Assembly (NCBI RefSeq): GCF_000487995.2
Contig: NZ_CP097562.1
Coordinates: forward strand, 741,001 to 805,000
DNA: 64,000 nucleotides
DNA from: Mucispirillum schaedleri ASF457
GTDB lineage: Bacteria > Chrysiogenota > Deferribacteres > Deferribacterales > Mucispirillaceae
Direction of reading: 5' to 3'
Position numbers and translations under genes: made by a program. A model generated the notes under the pieces. It worked only from the letters and a program-made list of their open reading frames with translations. It did no database searches and had not been told where the DNA came from. The first letter of the stretch is position 1. The number at the start of each line of letters is the position of its first letter. Shown one piece after another: positions 24,462-33,408 of this stretch.

Positions 24462-27400
24462 TTATTCAAATTCATCTTCTCTTGGTGGGAAAAGTTTTAT
24501 TGATATCCACATAATCCATTTAAAGAAAAATGGAACAAAAAGCGGCAGTAATATTGTAGCAAATGTCATACCCCCTACAACTGCCCAGCCTAATACATTA
24601 CGGCTGGCAGCACCTGCACCTGTGCTTAAAGCAAGAGGTATTGTTCCAAAAATAAAGGCAAGAGATGTCATAATAATAGGTCTAAACCTAAGCTGAGCAC
24701 CAGTGAATGCTGCTTCTTCTAATGAGCAGCCACCTGCCCTGTATTTTTCTACAGCAAACTCTACAATTAAGATTGCATTTTTAGCTGCAAGACCTACAAG
24801 TGTTACAAGAGCAACTTGAAAATAAATATCGTTACTGTATCCTTTTAAGAAAGTAGCAAGTCCAGCACCAAGAGCTGCAAACGGAATAGATATAACAACT
24901 GCAAACGGAAGCGACCAGCTTTCATACTGAGCTGCTAATATTAAGAATACCATAATCAAAGCAAGAGCAAATACTGTAACTGTGCTGCCAGAAGATTCTC
25001 TTTCCTGATAAGACTGACCTGACCACCCTATTGTATAGCCACTTGGAAGAATATTTTTAGCCACTTCTTCAATAGCAGCCATCGCTTCACCTGAGCTGTA
25101 TCCAACACCATTATTTCCAAAAATTTTAGTAGACGGGAAGTTGTTAAACCGCTCTATAACATAAGCACCACCTTTTTCTGTATATTTCACCATAGTAGAA
25201 ACAGGCACCATATTACCACTGGCACTGCGAACATAGAGCTTATCCAAATTATTTGGAGTAGAACGATATTCTGCATCGGCCTGTGTATATACTTTATATG
25301 ACCTGCCAAATAAGTTAAAATCATTTACATAAGCCTGTCCAAAAGTAGAAGAAAGCACAGAAAATATATCAGATATAGAAACACCCATTGCAAGAGCTTT
25401 TTCCTTATCAACTTCTAGCTGCAGCTGTGGAGCTGTAATACTCATAGATGTTCTTACACCCTGCACTTCTGGTCTTTGGTTAGCAGCCATTACTATCTGC
25501 ATAGCATACTCATAAAGTTTTTCAGATGTATCACCTGCCCTGTTTTGTATCCACATTTCAAAACCGCCTGTGGCACTCATCCCCGGAATAGGTGAAGGAT
25601 TAAAAGCAAAAGTAACACCCTCAGGGGTTACCATACCCATACCATAGATTTTCTTAACAAGTGCATTTGCAGACAAGTCTTCTGTTTTTCTTTTATCCCA
25701 GTGGACAAGGTCAATAAATACAGCTCCTGCATTAGGACGGACAGAGCCTGAAAGCATATCAAATCCAGCTAAACTTGTAAATGCTTCAACAGATGGCTCA
25801 TTTAAAAGTTTATCAGAAAATTCCTGCATATATTTTGCTGTTCTATCCATAGATGTTCCATCTGGAAGCATTGCAACGGATAAAACAACACCTTGGTCTT
25901 CCTCTGGAACAAGCCCTGTTGGAATATGAGTGAATAAATATGCTACACCCGCAATCGTTACTCCAAATATGATTATGGCAACTATATTATTTCTTAAAAT
26001 AAATTTAACACCATGCAGATAGCCCTTTGTCATAAAATCAAAACCTTTATTAAAGCCACGATGTAAAATATGTTTTTCTTCCTTGCCATGTTTTAATAAA
26101 AGCATACAAAGAGCTGGTGTAAAAGTTAATGCCACAATACCTGAAATAATAACAGATATAACAATAGTAATGGCAAACTGTTTATACATTACTCCTGCTA
26201 AACCGCCCATAAATGCAACTGGGATAAAAACTGCAGATAAAACAAGCACAACAGCAATAACAGGACGAGTTACTTCATGCATTGCCTGAGCTGTTGCTTT
26301 TTTAACACTTAAACCAGTAGCCATAAGCCTTTCAACATTTTCTACAACAATGATTGCATCATCTACAACCATACCAATAGCTAAAACCATAGCAAACATT
26401 GTTAATATGTTTATAGAGAAGCCTAGTGCATACATACCTGCAAATGTGCCTATAATAGATACTGGCACAGCAAGAGATGGAATTAATGTTGCTCTCCAGT
26501 TTTGCAGGAATACATAAACAATTATTATAACTAAAATTAATGCTTCTATAAGTGTTTTTACAACTTCTTTTATGGATACTGTAATAAATTTTGTATTATC
26601 AAATATAAAGCTGTGTGTAATCCCTTCAGGAAAATTAAGTGAAAGCTCATCCACTTTAGCCTTTACTGCATCAGCTGTTGCAAGTGCATTTGCATCAGGA
26701 GAAAGATATATACCCATAACTGTTGACATAGCTCCATTATAACGAGATTCAACACCGTATGTTTCAGAGCCTAATTCTAATCGGGCAACATCTTTAAGAC
26801 GCAGAGAGCTTCCATCAGAATTACTTCTAATAATAATTTCTCCAAACTCTTCTGGTGTGCTGTAACGGACAGGCGGAAGCACCTGCCAGTAAACATCAGC
26901 TTGATTGCCATCCATTGGTGCAGCACCTAAAGACCCTGCTGCAAACTGAGCATTTTGAGAGCGGATAACATTTGAAACATCATCAGGTATTAAGCCATAA
27001 TATGCCAGTTTATTAGGATCAAGCCATACACGAATGGAATAATAATCTCTTCCAAAAAGACTTACTTCCCCTACTCCCGGAACTTGTTTTAATTCATCCA
27101 CAACATTTAATAAAGCATAGTTTGCAAGATAAACTTTACTGTAACTATTATCTGGTGAATTAAGAGATACCAGCATAAGCATAGATGGGTTTCTTTTTGT
27201 AACAGTAATACCTAACTGCTGAACTGCAGAAGGAAGTTGAGCAAGAGCTGTCTGCACTTTGTTATTTACATTTATCGTTGCTAAATCAGGGTCTGTTCCT
27301 ATGGCAAAAGTAACAGTAACACTAACATAGCCGGCACTAGAAGAAACAGAGTTCATATATATCATATCATCAACGCCAAATATCTGGCTTTCCAAAACAG

Positions 27401-27605
27401 CTGCAACATTTTGAGCGATAGTTTCTGCATCTGCACCATTATAGTTAGCCTGCACATTAACCTGCGGCGGCGTAAGGTTAGGATACCTTTCAATAGGCAG
27501 TATTTGTATACATATTAAGCCTACCAGTGTTATAATGATGGATATAACCGTTGCAAAAATAGGTCTTTGAATAAAAAATCCTGCTTTTATTTCTTTATTT
27601 TCCAT
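24462..27605 (-). CDS. RND efflux pump inner-membrane transporter (HAE1 / AcrB type)
   Basis: 1047 residues, the usual AcrB length. Twelve membrane segments in the 1+5+1+5 pattern and two large periplasmic loops. N-terminus FIQRPIFATVISIIITLVGL is characteristic of HAE1 pumps. Proton-relay aspartates are present in TM4 (GMVVDDAIIVVENVERLM, ~406-407) and the conserved Lys region in TM10 (LVGLAAKNAILIVEFA). Proton-driven export of hydrophobic drugs, bile salts or detergents through a tripartite complex. The adaptor is the upstream gene, 14 bases away. No TolC-type outer-membrane channel is in the window. Confidence 0.97.
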   Translation of the reverse strand: MENKEIKAGFFIQRPIFATVISIIITLVGLICIQILPIERYPNLTPPQVNVQANYNGADAETIAQNVAAVLESQIFGVDDMIYMNSVSSSAGYVSVTVTFAIGTDPDLATINVNNKVQTALAQLPSAVQQLGITVTKRNPSMLMLVSLNSPDNSYSKVYLANYALLNVVDELKQVPGVGEVSLFGRDYYSIRVWLDPNKLAYYGLIPDDVSNVIRSQNAQFAAGSLGAAPMDGNQADVYWQVLPPVRYSTPEEFGEIIIRSNSDGSSLRLKDVARLELGSETYGVESRYNGAMSTVMGIYLSPDANALATADAVKAKVDELSLNFPEGITHSFIFDNTKFITVSIKEVVKTLIEALILVIIIVYVFLQNWRATLIPSLAVPVSIIGTFAGMYALGFSINILTMFAMVLAIGMVVDDAIIVVENVERLMATGLSVKKATAQAMHEVTRPVIAVVLVLSAVFIPVAFMGGLAGVMYKQFAITIVISVIISGIVALTFTPALCMLLLKHGKEEKHILHRGFNKGFDFMTKGYLHGVKFILRNNIVAIIIFGVTIAGVAYLFTHIPTGLVPEEDQGVVLSVAMLPDGTSMDRTAKYMQEFSDKLLNEPSVEAFTSLAGFDMLSGSVRPNAGAVFIDLVHWDKRKTEDLSANALVKKIYGMGMVTPEGVTFAFNPSPIPGMSATGGFEMWIQNRAGDTSEKLYEYAMQIVMAANQRPEVQGVRTSMSITAPQLQLEVDKEKALAMGVSISDIFSVLSSTFGQAYVNDFNLFGRSYKVYTQADAEYRSTPNNLDKLYVRSASGNMVPVSTMVKYTEKGGAYVIERFNNFPSTKIFGNNGVGYSSGEAMAAIEEVAKNILPSGYTIGWSGQSYQERESSGSTVTVFALALIMVFLILAAQYESWSLPFAVVISIPFAALGAGLATFLKGYSNDIYFQVALVTLVGLAAKNAILIVEFAVEKYRAGGCSLEEAAFTGAQLRFRPIIMTSLAFIFGTIPLALSTGAGAASRNVLGWAVVGGMTFATILLPLFVPFFFKWIMWISIKLFPPREDEFE

Positions 27606-27619
27606 AATAAATACCTGTA

Positions 27620-28789
27620 TTATTTAGCCTGCTGCTGTGGAGCCTGCCCTGCTTTTGACTGCATAGTTTTTGCATCCATAACTAAAGCATTATCACGCAT
27701 AACTTTATTTGTTCCTTCAACAACAATTTTATCCCCAGCTTTTAACCCATCTAAAACCATAAAATAGTTACCCATATTTATTCCCAGTTCAACAGGTGTA
27801 AAATGGGCTCTGTTCTGACCATCAATAACAAGAACAAATTGTTTACCTTGACGCTGTATTATAGATTTCTGCGGAATAACTATTGCATTAGTAAGAGTAT
27901 ATCCATCTAGTGTTGCCCTAACATACTGACCGGGCAGAAGTGCCATATATGGGTTTGGAAATTCTGCTTTAATTTTAATATCACCTGTAGCAGAAGTAAT
28001 CACTTTATCAAAAAAGATAACTTTGCCAGTTTCAGGATATTTTGTATCATCACCAGTATAAACTGTAGATGATAATTCTTCTGCAGCAGTAACTTTTCCT
28101 TCATTTGCTAAAATTCTTAACTGAGTCATAGTTGTTGCAGGAATAGAGAAGTTTACATATATTGGGTTTACCTGATTAATATATGTAAGTGGTGCAGCTG
28201 CACTTGTAGAAATCAAATTACCTTCAGTAAAGTTTGCTCTACTTGTGTATCCTGAAACAGGTGCAATAACATTTGTATACCCTAAACGGATTTTAGAATC
28301 GCTTAAATTACCTTGAGCTGTTTCTACCTGTGCTTTTGCTGTTTCATAAGCAGCAACTGCTGCATCATAATCTTTTTTACTTATAGAATTAGTTTTATAA
28401 AGATTAGAAAACCTATCATAATCAAGTTTTGCTTGAATAAGCTGAGCTTTAGCCATATCAAGATTACCCTTAGCTGCTTTTAATGCTGCTTCATAAGTAT
28501 CTGGCTCAATAGTAAAAAGTACATCGCCTGCATTTACATACTGACCTTCCTGATATAAACGCTCTCTTAAAATACCACCAACCTGAGCTTTAACTTCAAC
28601 AGATTTGGAGCCCTCTGTTATACCAACATATTCTACAACAAAAGGAGTATCTTTTTGTTCAACAGTCATTAACTCAACAATAGCAGGTGTTTCTGTTTTT
28701 TGAGTCTGCTCCTCTTTTTTACAACCTGAAAAAACAAGAAATGAAAAAATAACTAATGGTATTACTTTTGCAATACGGTTTTTATGCAT
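27620..28789 (-). CDS. RND efflux periplasmic adaptor (AcrA/MexA type) lipoprotein
   Basis: 389 residues from the ATG at 28789, chosen because GGAGAG lies 4 bases upstream; an earlier ATG at 28801 overlaps that ribosome site. Lipoprotein signal with lipobox FSG|C (residue 23). Membrane-fusion-protein architecture: barrel-sandwich (VEVKAQVGGILRERLYQEGQYVNAGDVLFTI), alpha hairpin of two helices (~95-160), second lipoyl half (VIAPVSGYTSRANFTEGNLIS) and beta-barrel. Links the RND pump to an outer-membrane channel. First gene of a two-gene operon; no dedicated regulator is adjacent. The C-terminal SKAGQAPQQQAK tail is low complexity. Confidence 0.96.
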   Translation of the reverse strand: MHKNRIAKVIPLVIFSFLVFSGCKKEEQTQKTETPAIVELMTVEQKDTPFVVEYVGITEGSKSVEVKAQVGGILRERLYQEGQYVNAGDVLFTIEPDTYEAALKAAKGNLDMAKAQLIQAKLDYDRFSNLYKTNSISKKDYDAAVAAYETAKAQVETAQGNLSDSKIRLGYTNVIAPVSGYTSRANFTEGNLISTSAAAPLTYINQVNPIYVNFSIPATTMTQLRILANEGKVTAAEELSSTVYTGDDTKYPETGKVIFFDKVITSATGDIKIKAEFPNPYMALLPGQYVRATLDGYTLTNAIVIPQKSIIQRQGKQFVLVIDGQNRAHFTPVELGINMGNYFMVLDGLKAGDKIVVEGTNKVMRDNALVMDAKTMQSKAGQAPQQQAK

Positions 28790-29110
28790 AATACTCTCCA
28801 ATACAATTAATCTTTATGCTTATAAATACAAGTCTATATTTAAAACATATTTTTTTTATTTGAGCAATAGAAACTATTATTAATGTGGACACATTTAATA
28901 ACAATGTTAAATATCACTTCTGTAATTTATTTATACTACAAGACATTATAGAATAATAAAAAGTTCAAAATATTTGACAATATTAAAAGCAATGTTAAAG
29001 TCAATTATTGAAAATAGTTAAAATATTTTATCTGTGAATATAAGCTTGATTTATAGTGAAATATAAAAAAGTTAGATAATTTAAATATATTATACACTTC
29101 TGTAATATAT
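28790..29110. other. spacer upstream of the efflux operon
   Basis: 321 bases of A+T-rich sequence expected to hold the efflux promoter. A TTGAC..GTCAA inverted pair (about 28976-29004) and a TAACAATGTTA near-palindrome (about 28908) are visible but not convincing as operators. From about 29070 it becomes a fragment of the dispersed repeat (GTTAGATAATTTAAATATATTATACACTTCTGTAATATAT), cut by the second IS copy. Confidence 0.5.
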
Positions 29111-29153
29111 GAACTTACCCAAAAAAGTTGGACGAGCCATATAAGGAGTGTAT

Positions 29154-29711
29154 ATGGCAAGAAAATACAGCTATGAGTTTAAGAAATATCTAGTAACAGT
29201 CATAGAAAATGGAATAATGAGTGCCAGTGAATTATCAAGATGCTGTAAAATTCATAAAGGAGTAATATGTAATATCTATAACAGATATAAGCATTCAGGC
29301 GAATCAAGTTTACATCATAGCTTTACCCGCAATGAATATAGTAGAGATTTTAAATTAAATGTGTTAACTTATAAGGCATCAAATAATTTAAGTTATGAGC
29401 AGACAGCACTATATTTTAATATACCATCAGCATCAGTAATATATGACTGGAATAAGTTTTGCAGTAAGTTTATTGGAGATAATATGTCAGATAAGAATAT
29501 CCCGAACAGTAAAAAGAGTAAACACTCAAACTCTACTGATATTAAACTCACTAAATCAGATGATAGTGAAGAAGTAAGACAATTAAAAGAGAGAATATCA
29601 GAGCTTGAAAAAGAGCTTTATTACAAGTCAGCGGAGAATGCATATTTAAAAAAGCTGGAAGCCTTAATGCAGTCAAAGGAACAGAGAGTTCAACAGAAAA
29701 AGCACAAATAA
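29154..29711 (+). CDS. IS3-family OrfA, copy 2
   Basis: 185 residues, identical in sequence to the copy 1 product: two helix-turn-helix segments and a C-terminal coiled coil. The ATG at 29154 follows AAGGAG. The run AAAAAG at 29697-29702 is read as AAA-AAG in the OrfA frame and lies in the overlap with the open -1 frame of orfB, so it is the probable slippage site for the OrfAB fusion (inferred). Confidence 0.93.
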   Translation: MARKYSYEFKKYLVTVIENGIMSASELSRCCKIHKGVICNIYNRYKHSGESSLHHSFTRNEYSRDFKLNVLTYKASNNLSYEQTALYFNIPSASVIYDWNKFCSKFIGDNMSDKNIPNSKKSKHSNSTDIKLTKSDDSEEVRQLKERISELEKELYYKSAENAYLKKLEALMQSKEQRVQQKKHK

Positions 29712-29737
29712 TAACTGCATTAAGGCTGTATTACAGT

Positions 29738-30538
29738 TTGGATATCCTGTTGTCTGTGAGTAATATGAAAAGAAGCACTTACTATTATAATGTTAAAAAG
29801 CCTGCTGCATTAGATAAATATGCAGAAGTCAAGACATCTATATTAGAAATATATGAAAAATCTAACAAGACTTATGGTTATCCAAGAATATCAAAGGTAT
29901 TAGAGAAACTGGGTTATACTTATGACAGGAAGACAGTGTATAAATTGATGAAAGAACTAAAAATTTCATCACTAATCAGGGTTAAGAAAAGGTATAAACA
30001 AGGCAGAGTAAGTCATATATGCAGCAATAAATTAAACAGAGCCTTTACAAGTGAGAGACCATGTTTAAAATGGGTAACAGATGTGGCAGAGATAAAAATT
30101 AATAATGAAAAGGTGTATTTATCAGCAATAATGGATTTGTATAACAGAGAAATAACAGCATACAGTGTAAGCAAATATAATAATGAAGAAATGGTAATAG
30201 ATAATTTAAAACAGGCAATAGATAAAACAAAAGATACAACAGGGTTAATGATACATTCAGACCAGGGTATATTATATCAGGCTAATCAATTTAGAAAGTT
30301 ATTAAAGGAAAATAATATAGAGCAGAGTATGTCAAGGCGTGGCAACTGCTATGATAATGCTGTTATGGAAAGTTTCTTTGCTACTTTAAAATGTGAATTG
30401 GTTTATATTAACAAATTCAAAAATATAGAACAGTTTAAATATGAACTTGAAAAATATATTGATTTCTATAATAATTACAGAATAAAAGCTAATGGACTTA
30501 CACCTTTACAGGAAAAAGAAATTTATTTAGTGGCTTAG
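29738..30538 (+). CDS. IS3-family transposase OrfB, copy 2
   Basis: 266 residues counted from a TTG, with an open frame upstream joining the OrfA region in the -1 frame. DDE catalytic residues D115, D175, E211 as in copy 1. Residues 1-32 and 108-266 are identical to copy 1. Between 33 and 107 there are eight substitutions: A33T, Y34S, T52S, A54V, A68Y, N75K, I79L and K107R (copy 1 to copy 2). Such clustering suggests recombination with a third, diverged copy. Confidence 0.95.
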   Translation: MDILLSVSNMKRSTYYYNVKKPAALDKYAEVKTSILEIYEKSNKTYGYPRISKVLEKLGYTYDRKTVYKLMKELKISSLIRVKKRYKQGRVSHICSNKLNRAFTSERPCLKWVTDVAEIKINNEKVYLSAIMDLYNREITAYSVSKYNNEEMVIDNLKQAIDKTKDTTGLMIHSDQGILYQANQFRKLLKENNIEQSMSRRGNCYDNAVMESFFATLKCELVYINKFKNIEQFKYELEKYIDFYNNYRIKANGLTPLQEKEIYLVA

Positions 30539-30618
30539 TTCAAAATTTTTGGGTAAGTTCAGTATCTAAAAAATAGATAATTTAAATATGTTATACAGAA
30601 CTTTAATATATATACTTT

Positions 30619-30891
30619 CTATTTTCCTACATAAGTATTCATATTTTGAATTAATGCAACAGTATATTCCATTAATGTAGAAAGCATCCATGGAAAAGTA
30701 ACACCTATTAGGACAACCATTACTATAATTTTTGGTATAAATGAAAGTGTCATTTCCTGAATTTGTGTTACTGCCTGAAAAATACTTACTAAAAGACCAA
30801 CTGCAAGCCCTGCTATAAGAACAGGTGCAGATATAACTAATGCAAGCTCTAAACCTTTTGATACAAGTGATACAGCAATATCAGGGTTCAT
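30619..30891 (-). CDS. fliQ: flagellar export apparatus protein FliQ
   Basis: 90 residues with two membrane helices (ALVISAPVLIAGLAVGLLVSIFQAV and IIVMVVLIGVTFPWML) and the TQIQEMTLSFIPK signature between them. Part of the FliPQR gate of the flagellar type III export machine in the inner membrane. Last gene of the motA-motB-fliL-fliN-fliO-fliP-fliQ series, 12 bases after fliP. In most bacteria fliR and flhB follow; here the next thing is a dispersed-repeat fragment and an IS copy. Confidence 0.95.
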   Translation of the reverse strand: MNPDIAVSLVSKGLELALVISAPVLIAGLAVGLLVSIFQAVTQIQEMTLSFIPKIIVMVVLIGVTFPWMLSTLMEYTVALIQNMNTYVGK

Positions 30892-30903
30892 AATAACCTC
30901 CCT

Positions 30904-31695
30904 TTATACTACATAACTTTTTACAAGTCCTGTAACCAAAAGTGACCAGCCATCAACTAACACAAAAAGCAGTATTTTAAACGGCACAGAAATCATTACA
31001 GGAGGCAACATCATCATACCCATAGCTAAAAGCACACTGGATATGACAAAATCTATTATTAAAAATGGTAAAAATATTAAAAAACCTATCTGAAAGGCAA
31101 CCTGCACTTCACTCATAACAAATGCAGCAACAAGCACTAAATCTGGTATTTCATCTACCGTTTTCGGTCTTTCTGTGCGTGATAAGTCTATAAATAATAT
31201 TAAATCTTTTTCACGAGTATTTGAAAGCAGAAACTGCCTCATAGGTTTTCTGGCTTCTTCTACTGCCTGTTTAAAAGTTATTTCTTCATTTACATAAGGT
31301 GCAAAGGAATTTTTATTTATTTCTGATAAAACAGGGGTCATTATATAGAAAGTAAGCAGTAAAGCCATACCTGTTAATATTTGGCTGGGCGGCATAGTCG
31401 CTGTCCCCATAGCTGTTCTCAAAAAAGAAAATACAATAATAATACGAGTAAAACTTGTCATAACCATAATAATAGATGGTGCAAGAGCAAGAATAGTAAA
31501 TATAAACACTACCTGCAAAGAAAAAGCCACATCCTGAGGTGTTTCAGCACCTTCTACACCAAAACGAAATGTTGGTATAGGTATAGTCTGATTTTGAGCA
31601 TAGCTTACCCCTGCAAAGCCTAAAAAGGCAATGCCTAAAAACAAACCAAAAAGTAAAGATTTTTTAATTGTTTTTTTCTTTATAAATTTTGCCAC
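30904..31695 (-). CDS. fliP: flagellar export apparatus protein FliP
   Basis: 263 residues with a cleavable signal peptide (..LGFAGVSYA|QNQ) typical of FliP, and four membrane segments with family signatures MTSFTRIIIVFSFLRTAMGTA and LPFLIIDFVISSVLLAMGMMML. Core subunit of the FliPQR export gate. 8 bases downstream of fliO. The signal peptide, ~40 residues, is longer than average, with a charged start (MAKFIKKKTIKKS). Confidence 0.97.
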   Translation of the reverse strand: MAKFIKKKTIKKSLLFGLFLGIAFLGFAGVSYAQNQTIPIPTFRFGVEGAETPQDVAFSLQVVFIFTILALAPSIIMVMTSFTRIIIVFSFLRTAMGTATMPPSQILTGMALLLTFYIMTPVLSEINKNSFAPYVNEEITFKQAVEEARKPMRQFLLSNTREKDLILFIDLSRTERPKTVDEIPDLVLVAAFVMSEVQVAFQIGFLIFLPFLIIDFVISSVLLAMGMMMLPPVMISVPFKILLFVLVDGWSLLVTGLVKSYVV

Positions 31696-31703
31696 AATAT
31701 CCT

Positions 31704-32537
31704 CTACAACTGCTTTTTCCTGTTTCTAATAGAGTTAAGTTTTTCTTCTACTATTGCATTACTTGATGTCAAATCATCATCAAGATGTGCTTTTCTTTTA
31801 AAAAATGACATATATCCTTTAAAGTCATGTTTTTTTATAAATCCTGAGCGAATTTTAGCAGCTTCTGCCTCATCGCTGATTTTATCAATAACATTCATAC
31901 CATTATCAGTTATTCCAATAATATATATTACATCACCTATTTCATAGAAATAAAGAGATTTTCTTAAATCTAAATCAACCTTGCCTAAAAGCCTGCCACT
32001 GCCGGGAATATCAGAAAAAAGCTGTTTTTTAAAAAATATTTTTAAAACAAAAAATAGTAAAAATATTAATATTACAACAAATATAAGCCCTGAAATCATT
32101 TTTACATAGCTGGATGTTGAAGGCATAGATGGGTTTGCAGCAGGCACCAAAGCAGCAGCTGCATTAATTTCAGGCTTTTTTTCAGGAAGTGGAAAAACAA
32201 TAGAGATTTGCCTGTCTGCTTTATTAACTATTGGCTCTATTATTGTATCTTTAAATTCTATAAAAAAACGCTTTTTATCTTTTGATAAGAGATAAGCACT
32301 TTTTATAGGCATATCAAAGTAATTCTGCCTTTCAAATACTATATCTTCAGAAGTATCAAATGTAAATATAATAGTATTGCGTGTTTCATCTGAAAGCTGC
32401 TCAAAAGCAGAATAACCTTTTTGAAATGTAAAAACATATTCTGCCCTTTTGTTATCTACATCAGCTTTCAGCTCTGCACAATAACCTTGAAATGCAAATA
32501 TTGCAAAAAATATGATAAATAAAAGCTTTTTAGCCAT
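31704..32537 (-). CDS. fliO: FliO-like flagellar biosynthesis protein
   Basis: 277 residues from the ATG at 32537, which overlaps the fliN stop by 8 bases (ATGGCTAA); an earlier in-frame start would extend further into fliN. Signal peptide (MAKKLLFIIFFAIFAFQGYCA), a ~100-residue extracytoplasmic beta domain of AMIN-like character (FTFQKGYSAFEQL..IEFKDTIIEP), one membrane helix (~140-163) and a cytoplasmic domain with GRLLGKVDLDLRKSLYFYEIGDVIYIIGI, the FliO signature. The assignment rests on the C-terminal domain and on its place between fliN and fliP. FliO assists FliP assembly. Confidence 0.85.
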   Translation of the reverse strand: MAKKLLFIIFFAIFAFQGYCAELKADVDNKRAEYVFTFQKGYSAFEQLSDETRNTIIFTFDTSEDIVFERQNYFDMPIKSAYLLSKDKKRFFIEFKDTIIEPIVNKADRQISIVFPLPEKKPEINAAAALVPAANPSMPSTSSYVKMISGLIFVVILIFLLFFVLKIFFKKQLFSDIPGSGRLLGKVDLDLRKSLYFYEIGDVIYIIGITDNGMNVIDKISDEAEAAKIRSGFIKKHDFKGYMSFFKRKAHLDDDLTSSNAIVEEKLNSIRNRKKQL

Positions 32538-32814
32538 ACAGCCCATCTTTAAATTTTTCAACAAGCTGTTCTTTTGTTAATATTTCACTTATACGAATAC
32601 CAAACTTTTCATCAAGCACCATTACTTCCCCATAAGCAAGGGGCTTTTCATTAACAAGGAAGTCAACTGGTTCACCTGAAGTTTTGTTCATGCGTATTAT
32701 CGTGCCACTTTCCCACCTGAGCATTTCACCAATGGTTACTTTTTTCCTGCCAAGCTCAACACTAACATTAAAAAGAACTTCGCCAAAAATCTCTTTTATT
32801 TCTTCCCTAGTCAT
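32530..32814 (-). CDS. fliN: flagellar motor switch protein FliN
   Basis: 94 residues, essentially only the SpoA/FliN C-terminal domain (FNVSVELGRKKVTIGEMLRWESGTIIRMNKTSGEPVDFLVNEKPLAYGEVMVLDEKFGIRISEIL). No long N-terminal extension, so it is at the short end of the family. Forms the C-ring with FliM and FliG, where it takes part in rotation switching and export. fliM is not in the window. Confidence 0.95.
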   Translation of the reverse strand: MTREEIKEIFGEVLFNVSVELGRKKVTIGEMLRWESGTIIRMNKTSGEPVDFLVNEKPLAYGEVMVLDEKFGIRISEILTKEQLVEKFKDGLYG

Positions 32815-32832
32815 ATATTTACCCTTATAACC

Positions 32833-33384
32833 CTATCTTTGGACAGTAAATCCTGTAATATATACATTATATAATCTGCCCTTTGCAAGCATAGCATTTA
32901 TTCTTCTTAAAAATTCATTTTTAAGATTTACTTTACCTTGAGAAGTAGATATTTCTTCATAAGCTTTTGAAGAAAGAATAGTAATAATCATATCTGTAAT
33001 TCTAGGCATTTTTGTTTCTACTTCTTTATAAAGGTCTGAGTTTTTAGGGTCAAACTCTAAGGCCAGCGTAATAGCAAGATAAGTTATACCAGTAGGGTCT
33101 GCTAAATTAACATTTAATGTAGGGATAGGATAAATCTGTCCCATTTCAGCATTTGATACACCCATATCCATTCCGCCGCCCATAGCAGGAGCTGGGGCTG
33201 CTGGCACTTGTTGTTGTGCAGCAGCCTGTTCGTCTGTCTCCCCTTTAGGTGCAAGGACAAGCATATATACAACAGCTAATATAACAACAAGCAGCAGTAT
33301 TGCAATTAAGCCTATTATAATAAACTTTAATTTAGATGATTTTTTCACTACCTGCTGTTCTGTATTTTCATTATCTTCTGGCAT
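32833..33384 (-). CDS. fliL: flagellar basal-body-associated protein FliL
   Basis: 183 residues from the ATG at 33384, placed 5 bases after GGAGG; an in-frame TTG at 33396 overlaps that site. One membrane helix (~18-42), an Ala/Pro/Gly-rich linker (QQQVPAAPAPAMGGGMDMGV), then the FliL domain (YPIPTLNVNLADPTGITYLAITLALEFD..MPRITDMIITILSSKAYEEI..LKNEFLRRINAML). It surrounds the stator and supports torque. Lies directly after motB, consistent with the stator connection. Confidence 0.95.
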   Translation of the reverse strand: MPEDNENTEQQVVKKSSKLKFIIIGLIAILLLVVILAVVYMLVLAPKGETDEQAAAQQQVPAAPAPAMGGGMDMGVSNAEMGQIYPIPTLNVNLADPTGITYLAITLALEFDPKNSDLYKEVETKMPRITDMIITILSSKAYEEISTSQGKVNLKNEFLRRINAMLAKGRLYNVYITGFTVQR

Positions 33385-33408
33385 AATAACCTCCAAATAA
33401 ATACTATA

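Larger units (their letters stand above)
29111..30560 (+). mobile_element. IS3-family insertion sequence, copy 2 (1450 bp)
   Basis: Same length and termini (GAACTTACCC..GGGTAAGTTC) as copy 1, inverted relative to it. The bases next to its ends are TATAT on the left and AGTAT on the right, so no target duplication is visible. Both flanks are parts of the dispersed repeat: the ATAATTTAAATATATTATAC block occurs on either side. It sits 58 bases downstream of the fliQ stop. Confidence 0.95.
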
